64,000 nt of DNA from DAITQM01 sp036832975 (GTDB lineage Bacteria > Pseudomonadota > Gammaproteobacteria > Xanthomonadales > Wenzhouxiangellaceae): assembly GCA_036832975.1 (NCBI GenBank), contig DAITQM010000011.1, forward strand, positions 19,896 through 83,895, read 5' to 3'. Position numbers and translations under genes: made by a program. Below are positions 60,375-64,000 of this stretch, one piece after another (the first letter of the stretch is position 1; every line of letters begins with the position of its first letter). The notes beneath the pieces are model-generated. The model saw only the letters and a list, made by a program, of their open reading frames with translations. It was not told the origin of the DNA and did not search any database.

Positions 60375-61763
60375 ATGTCCAAACTGTTTTCCAATCGCAT
60401 CCTTTTCGCTGTTTTCGCGGCGGTGATGTATTCGTTGTCCCAGTCGATGCCGGCGGCCGCTGAAACCGTCGTCTTCGATCACGTCCAGATCGTCACGATG
60501 CGGGCCCCTGACGAAGTTTTGCACGACCAGCGCCTGGTGATCGACAACGAGCACATCGTCCGCCTCGGGCCGGCAGGCGAAATAGCGCTCCCCGCAGGCG
60601 CCCGGGTCATCGCCGGCGCCGGCGGTTATCTGATCCCCGGCCTGACCGAAATGCACGCTCATGTCCCGCCGGAACGCACCGGTGAACAGCGGGCCCGCGA
60701 CGTGTTGATGCTGTATCTCGCCAACGGCATCACAACGGTGCGCGGCATGCTCGGCGAACCGTGGCACTTGGAACTGCGCCCCCAGCTCGCCGGCGGCGAA
60801 TGGGAAGGGCCGCGATTGATCACCAGCGGGCCGTCGTTCAACGGCAACAGCGTCGATGGCCCGGCCGCGGCGCGTCGGATGGTGCGCGCCCAGGCCGCCG
60901 CCGGATATGACTTTCTCAAACTCCATCCCGGCCTCGGGCCGCTCGAATACGAAGCGATCACGACGACTGCCAAGGCCGCCGGCATCACGTTCGCCGGCCA
61001 TGTCTCGACCGACGTCGGTATCGCGCGCACATTGTCGGCTAAACAAGCGACGATCGATCATCTCGACGGCTATGCCTTGGAACTGTTACCGCCTGATAGT
61101 CCCTACCGCGGCCGCGACCCCGGCTTTTTCGGCATCGCGATCGCCGCCGGACTGGACGGCGGGCGTATTCCGGAACTGGCTGAGGCCACGGCCAAAGCCG
61201 GCGTCTGGAACGTGCCGACCGAAAGCCTGATGGTCAACATCCTGGGCGAGACGCCCGTCGAAGCGCTGCTGTCGCGCCCGGAAATGATCTACGTCGATGC
61301 CGCGACCGCCGACCAGTGGCGGCGCGCTGTCGAGGCGCAACGATCCGATCATCCCATAGAAGCACGGCGCAAGTTCCTGCAGTTGAGGAAAGCGCTACTG
61401 CTCGAATTGCACCACGCCGGCGCCGGACTGTTGCTCGGTTCGGACGCCCCGCAGATCATGAATGTTCCCGGTTTTTCGCTGCACCAGGAACTGGCGTTGA
61501 TGGTCGAAGCCGGCCTGACGTCTTACGAAGCGCTCGCCATGGGCACGCGCCATCCGGCGCAGTTTTTCAGTGCTCCCGAGCGTGGCACGATCGCCGAAGG
61601 TCAACTCGCCGAACTGGTGCTGCTCGCCGCCGATCCACTGACCGAGATCGCTAACAGCCGCAAGATCCTCGGCGTTTACCGCCAAGGCCGCTGGTTCGAT
61701 CGCGCTTTGCTCGACGCCCGCCTCGCCGCCATCGCACAACGCGCTGCAGCGGCACCGAATTAA
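60375..61763 (+). CDS. Exported metal-dependent amidohydrolase
   Basis: Protein of 462 residues with a signal peptide (ILFAVFAAVMYSLSQSMPAAA). Amidohydrolase-superfamily metal ligands are visible: HAHV in GLTEMHAHVPPE near residue 95, the possible bridging Lys in YDFLKLHPG near 183, His in FAGHVSTD near 205, His in ATIDHLDGY near 224, and the catalytic Asp in LLLGSDAPQ near 357. The flanking beta-domain closes with GTIAEGQLAELVLLAADPLTEI. Relatives act on dipeptides, imides or acylated amino acids. The substrate is unknown. GAGGG precedes the ATG. Confidence 0.85.
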   Translation: MSKLFSNRILFAVFAAVMYSLSQSMPAAAETVVFDHVQIVTMRAPDEVLHDQRLVIDNEHIVRLGPAGEIALPAGARVIAGAGGYLIPGLTEMHAHVPPERTGEQRARDVLMLYLANGITTVRGMLGEPWHLELRPQLAGGEWEGPRLITSGPSFNGNSVDGPAAARRMVRAQAAAGYDFLKLHPGLGPLEYEAITTTAKAAGITFAGHVSTDVGIARTLSAKQATIDHLDGYALELLPPDSPYRGRDPGFFGIAIAAGLDGGRIPELAEATAKAGVWNVPTESLMVNILGETPVEALLSRPEMIYVDAATADQWRRAVEAQRSDHPIEARRKFLQLRKALLLELHHAGAGLLLGSDAPQIMNVPGFSLHQELALMVEAGLTSYEALAMGTRHPAQFFSAPERGTIAEGQLAELVLLAADPLTEIANSRKILGVYRQGRWFDRALLDARLAAIAQRAAAAPN

Positions 61764-62402
61764 ATGCCGGCGGCCCCCGCCGGGATCGCGATGTTGTTCC
61801 AAATGGCGATGAATGCGATCGTTGACCAACCTCTGCCCTATGTCGATCAGCTTACGGCGCGGCCACTCGATAAGATCGAACTCATCGTCATCCACGCCAC
61901 CGAAACGCCGAATCTGGCGCTCGCCCGCGAATTGGCGCTCGATATCCACTACCCGGAATCGCAAACCGGGAATTCCGGACACTATTACATCGACCTTGAC
62001 GGCCGCATCGTGCAATACGTCCTCGGCGAACGCGTCGCCCATCATGTTACCGGCTGCAATGCCTCAAGCATCGGCATCGAACTGGTCAACGCCGGGCGTT
62101 ACCCCAACTGGTTTCACAGCCGAGCGCAGAGCTGGAGCGTGGCTTACCCGGAAGTGCAAATCATGGCGCTGCAGCGCTTGCTCGAAGTCCTCCAACGCCA
62201 CCTGCCGAACCTGCGCTGGATCGCCCGGCATAGCGACCTTGACCGACGCCGTATTCCGGCACAGGATGACCCCAAGGCCCGGATCGCACGCAAGCTCGAC
62301 CCCGGTGCGACGTTTCCGTGGGTGGCCGTGGTCACGGCCAGCGGCTTGCAAACCATCGAGCGCTGCCCTGACAGTCCGGACCTATCGTCGCCATCGGAAT
62401 AA
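61764..62402 (+). CDS. N-acetylmuramoyl-L-alanine amidase, AmpD-like
   Basis: Amidase-2 protein of up to 212 residues; the first ATG follows the previous stop directly, while an ATG at 61809 (MNAIVDQPLPYVDQL) fits the family start better. Zinc ligands: His in IELIVIHATETPN near residue 44 and His in IARHSDLDRRR near 155, followed by the DP of AQDDPKARI where the third ligand, Asp, is expected. GHYYIDLDGRIVQYV and NASSIGIELVNAGRYPNWF complete the fold. It recycles or cleaves peptidoglycan peptides; no signal peptide is visible, which suggests a cytoplasmic role. Confidence 0.82.
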   Translation: MPAAPAGIAMLFQMAMNAIVDQPLPYVDQLTARPLDKIELIVIHATETPNLALARELALDIHYPESQTGNSGHYYIDLDGRIVQYVLGERVAHHVTGCNASSIGIELVNAGRYPNWFHSRAQSWSVAYPEVQIMALQRLLEVLQRHLPNLRWIARHSDLDRRRIPAQDDPKARIARKLDPGATFPWVAVVTASGLQTIERCPDSPDLSSPSE

Positions 62403-62556
62403 ACGATTTGACCGTCGTGATCGGCAGCCGCAAAATGGCCTCCTATTCCATTGGAGCCAAGTACCATGACCATTGAAACCGGCATCCCCACCAATACCCG
62501 CGAAGCCATCGCCGCAGGACTTTCCCGGCTGCTCGCCGACACCTATACCCTCTACC

Positions 62557-62806
62557 TTAACCCAATAGTTGCATAAATTTTGCTCGATTTAATCAAATTC
62601 ACCGTGAAATCATATAATTATGTCGCTATTAGCAAGAACATCGAATTCACCTAAGGTGACGCGCCCGGTTTCTCGCCCAAGCTGGCGGCACATCTTGTCC
62701 GCTTCCCCTCGAACCGTAGAATGACTACGGTTTTTCGGGGAATCGGACAAGCTGCACTCGCCAGCTTGTCCGAGAATTCCGGGAATCTATGCAACTATTG
62801 GGTTAA
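62557..62806 (+). mobile_element. 242-bp MITE in dps with TTAA duplication
   Basis: Left end CCCAATAGTTGCATAAAT, right end read in reverse CCCAATAGTTGCATAGAT: 16 of the first 17 or more positions agree. TTAA stands at both edges (62557-62560, 62803-62806). The centre forms one long hairpin, CTTGTCCG-c-TTCCCC...CCGTAG-AATGA-CTACGG...GGGGAA-t-CGGACAAG (62695-62753). The left part (62577-62640) is A/T-rich, unlike the host DNA. No transposase is encoded. A solo end occurs at 58711. Confidence 0.87.
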
Positions 62807-63182
62807 GACTCATAATTACCACTGGAACGTCACCGGCCCGATGTTTACCAGTCTGCACGTGATGTTCGAGCAGCAATACACCGAGCTGGCGTTGGCCGTC
62901 GATCTGATCGCCGAACGCATCCGGGCTCTCGGCGTTTTCGCGCCCGGCTCCTACCGGGCCTACGCCAAGCTGAGCCAGATCGAAGAAGAAGACGGCCACC
63001 CACCGGCCATGGAGATGGTGCGCAACCTGGTTGCCGCCCACGAATCGGTCGTCCGCACCGCCCGCGAGGCGTTTCCCACCGCCGAACAAGCCGCTGACGA
63101 GGCGACCTGCGACTTGTTGACCCAGCGCTTGCAGGTGCATGAAAAAACCGCCTGGATGCTGCGCGTACTGCTCGAGGAGTAA
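62721..63182 (+). CDS. Possible chimeric N-truncated Dps from within the MITE
   Basis: An ATG at 62721 inside the element opens a frame that continues without a stop into the dps 3' part: 28 element-encoded residues (MTTVFRGIGQAALASLSENS...) followed by the 125 native residues from KTHNYHW. The product of 153 residues would keep the four-helix core lacking most of helix A, plus the ferroxidase sites. The ribosome-binding site is weak (GTAGA). Whether it is made is unknown. Confidence 0.35.
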   Translation: MTTVFRGIGQAALASLSENSGNLCNYWVKTHNYHWNVTGPMFTSLHVMFEQQYTELALAVDLIAERIRALGVFAPGSYRAYAKLSQIEEEDGHPPAMEMVRNLVAAHESVVRTAREAFPTAEQAADEATCDLLTQRLQVHEKTAWMLRVLLEE

Positions 63183-63185
63183 CCA

Positions 63186-63962
63186 ATGAGTTTCAAAACC
63201 CTGCGGGTCACGATTCTGCTGGCGATTTTAGGCATCGCGCTGTACAGCGCCGCATTTGACCGGACGCGGATCGCCGCCTGGGACGCGCCGCTGCGGGTCG
63301 TCATATACCCGTACAACGCCACCCCCGGCAGCAGCACGGCGTTTATCGCCGGCTTAAAAGCATCGCATTTCAAGGAGATCGAACGTTACTTTGCGGGCCA
63401 GGCGAAACGCTACAACCTGCCTCTGGAAACGCCGTTTTATCTTGAACTTGCTTCCGAAATCGACACCCCGCCGCCGGCGGTGCCGGCCGGCGGCAACGTG
63501 CTGGCGCGGCTGGCCTGGGTGGCCCGCCTGCGCTGGTGGCGGTGGCGCTTCGACGACCAAGGCAGAGCACCGCAAATTACCGTGATCGCCGCGTTTCACA
63601 GCGGCGGTACGAATGTCCTTGGCCACTCCACCGGCCTGGAGCGCGTTCGTGTCGCGCTGGTCAATCTGTTTGCCGATCCGCGCATGATCCGCGACAACCA
63701 GGTCATCCTGGCGCACGAAATTCTGCACACGGTCGGCGCCCGCGATAAATACGACCCGGCGACCAATCTGCCGCGCTATCCCGAAGGCTACGCCGTACCG
63801 GCGCAACAACCGTTATACCCGCAGCAGCGGGCCGAAATCATGGGCGGGCGCATTCCGCAGAGCGCCCAGCGCGCCCGGCAGCCAGCGAACCTGGCGCAAA
63901 CCCTGATCGGCGAATCGACAGCGGCCGAAATCGGATGGCTTAAACCCACTGCTGTCCCATAA
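63186..63962 (+). CDS. Membrane-anchored HExxH protein of unknown function
   Basis: Protein of 258 residues starting 3 bp after the dps stop. A single N-terminal helix (VTILLAILGIALYSAAF) anchors a periplasmic domain. The motif LAHEILHTVGARDKYD near residue 178 is a zinc-metalloprotease HExxH with a downstream Asp. LRVVIYPYNATPGSSTAFI and VIAAFHSGGTNVLGHSTGLERVRVALVN are other recognisable blocks seen in conserved hypothetical proteins. Proteolytic activity is suggested, not shown. The final 38 bases of the window hold nothing recognisable. Confidence 0.7.
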   Translation: MSFKTLRVTILLAILGIALYSAAFDRTRIAAWDAPLRVVIYPYNATPGSSTAFIAGLKASHFKEIERYFAGQAKRYNLPLETPFYLELASEIDTPPPAVPAGGNVLARLAWVARLRWWRWRFDDQGRAPQITVIAAFHSGGTNVLGHSTGLERVRVALVNLFADPRMIRDNQVILAHEILHTVGARDKYDPATNLPRYPEGYAVPAQQPLYPQQRAEIMGGRIPQSAQRARQPANLAQTLIGESTAAEIGWLKPTAVP

Positions 63963-64000
63963 ACTTTCACGCGAATACAAAGGCTTTCTGTAGACTCGGC

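Larger units (their letters stand above)
62466..63182 (+). pseudogene. dps: dps interrupted by a MITE
   Basis: The 5' part encodes MTIETGIPTNTREAIAAGLS to Leu31 (RLLADTYTLYL). The 3' part resumes at 62805 with KTHNYHWNVTGPMF and runs to LLEE. Joined they make a 156-residue Dps, the DNA-binding ferritin that protects starved cells from peroxide. The insert adds 246 bp, a multiple of three, but brings an in-frame TAA at 62574. The ferroxidase residues (His in THNYHW, His in SLHVMF, Asp and Glu in AVDLIAERI) all lie in the 3' part. GGAG precedes the original ATG. The full-length protein cannot be made from this copy. Confidence 0.85.

Overview
The window is a chromosomal stretch of a high-GC Gram-negative bacterium, most likely a gammaproteobacterium. 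The evidence is a PilR-type regulator, a full division and cell-wall (dcw) cluster ending in ftsZ-lpxC, three-gene pntAA-pntAB-pntB, the queG/nnr-tsaE neighbourhood, DUF2333, an RND pump and a cobalamin-riboswitch btuB. I cannot name the genus. Coding density is high and most operon neighbours overlap by ATGA, GTGA or TGATG.

Layout. 1-5 kb: 3' part of pilR, rppH, a cobalamin/siderophore-type ABC permease and ATPase, and a nucleotide-transporter-like carrier. 5.1-5.6 kb: a RelBE-type toxin-antitoxin pair. 5.7-9.8 kb: an RND pump with its adaptor. 10-15.9 kb: a GMC oxidoreductase overlapping a retropepsin / inactive-transglutaminase-7TM / ATP-grasp ligase module, then a TlpA-like thioredoxin and a DUF427-like protein. 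16.3-19.2 kb: proton-translocating transhydrogenase. 19.2-22.8 kb: a large lipoprotein, an M23 peptidase and a degenerate metallophosphoesterase. 23-39.5 kb: the dcw cluster on the minus strand, mraZ-rsmH-ftsL-ftsI-murE-murF-mraY-ftsW-murG-murC-ddl-ftsQ-ftsA-ftsZ-lpxC, with a clear promoter and MraZ-box-like repeats; murD is absent from its usual place between mraY and ftsW. 39.7-47.9 kb: a DUF6502 protein, a tiny exported peptide, an aminotransferase coupled to a carboxymuconolactone-decarboxylase-like protein, queG diverging from nnr-tsaE-SPOR, and cysK. 47.9-55.9 kb: an accessory zone with a 1,558-residue DUF11-repeat surface protein and a secreted subtilase set among nested, highly structured repeats. 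56-64 kb: cobalamin riboswitch plus btuB, a four-gene run (membrane protein, DUF2333, exported amidohydrolase, AmpD-like amidase), a dps gene split by a small insertion, and a membrane-anchored HExxH protein.

The most notable signal is in the non-coding DNA. At least four kinds of short, non-coding, hairpin-rich insertion are present. One, about 155 bp long with five consecutive hairpins, occurs three times; the divergent third copy keeps all five stems with different paired bases, the mark of selected secondary structure. Most insertions are flanked by a 4-bp YTAR duplication (CTAG, CTAA, TTAA). Because YTAR can contain TAA or TAG, several sit exactly on a stop codon and recreate it, leaving the host protein intact. 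The exception lies inside dps and interrupts it.
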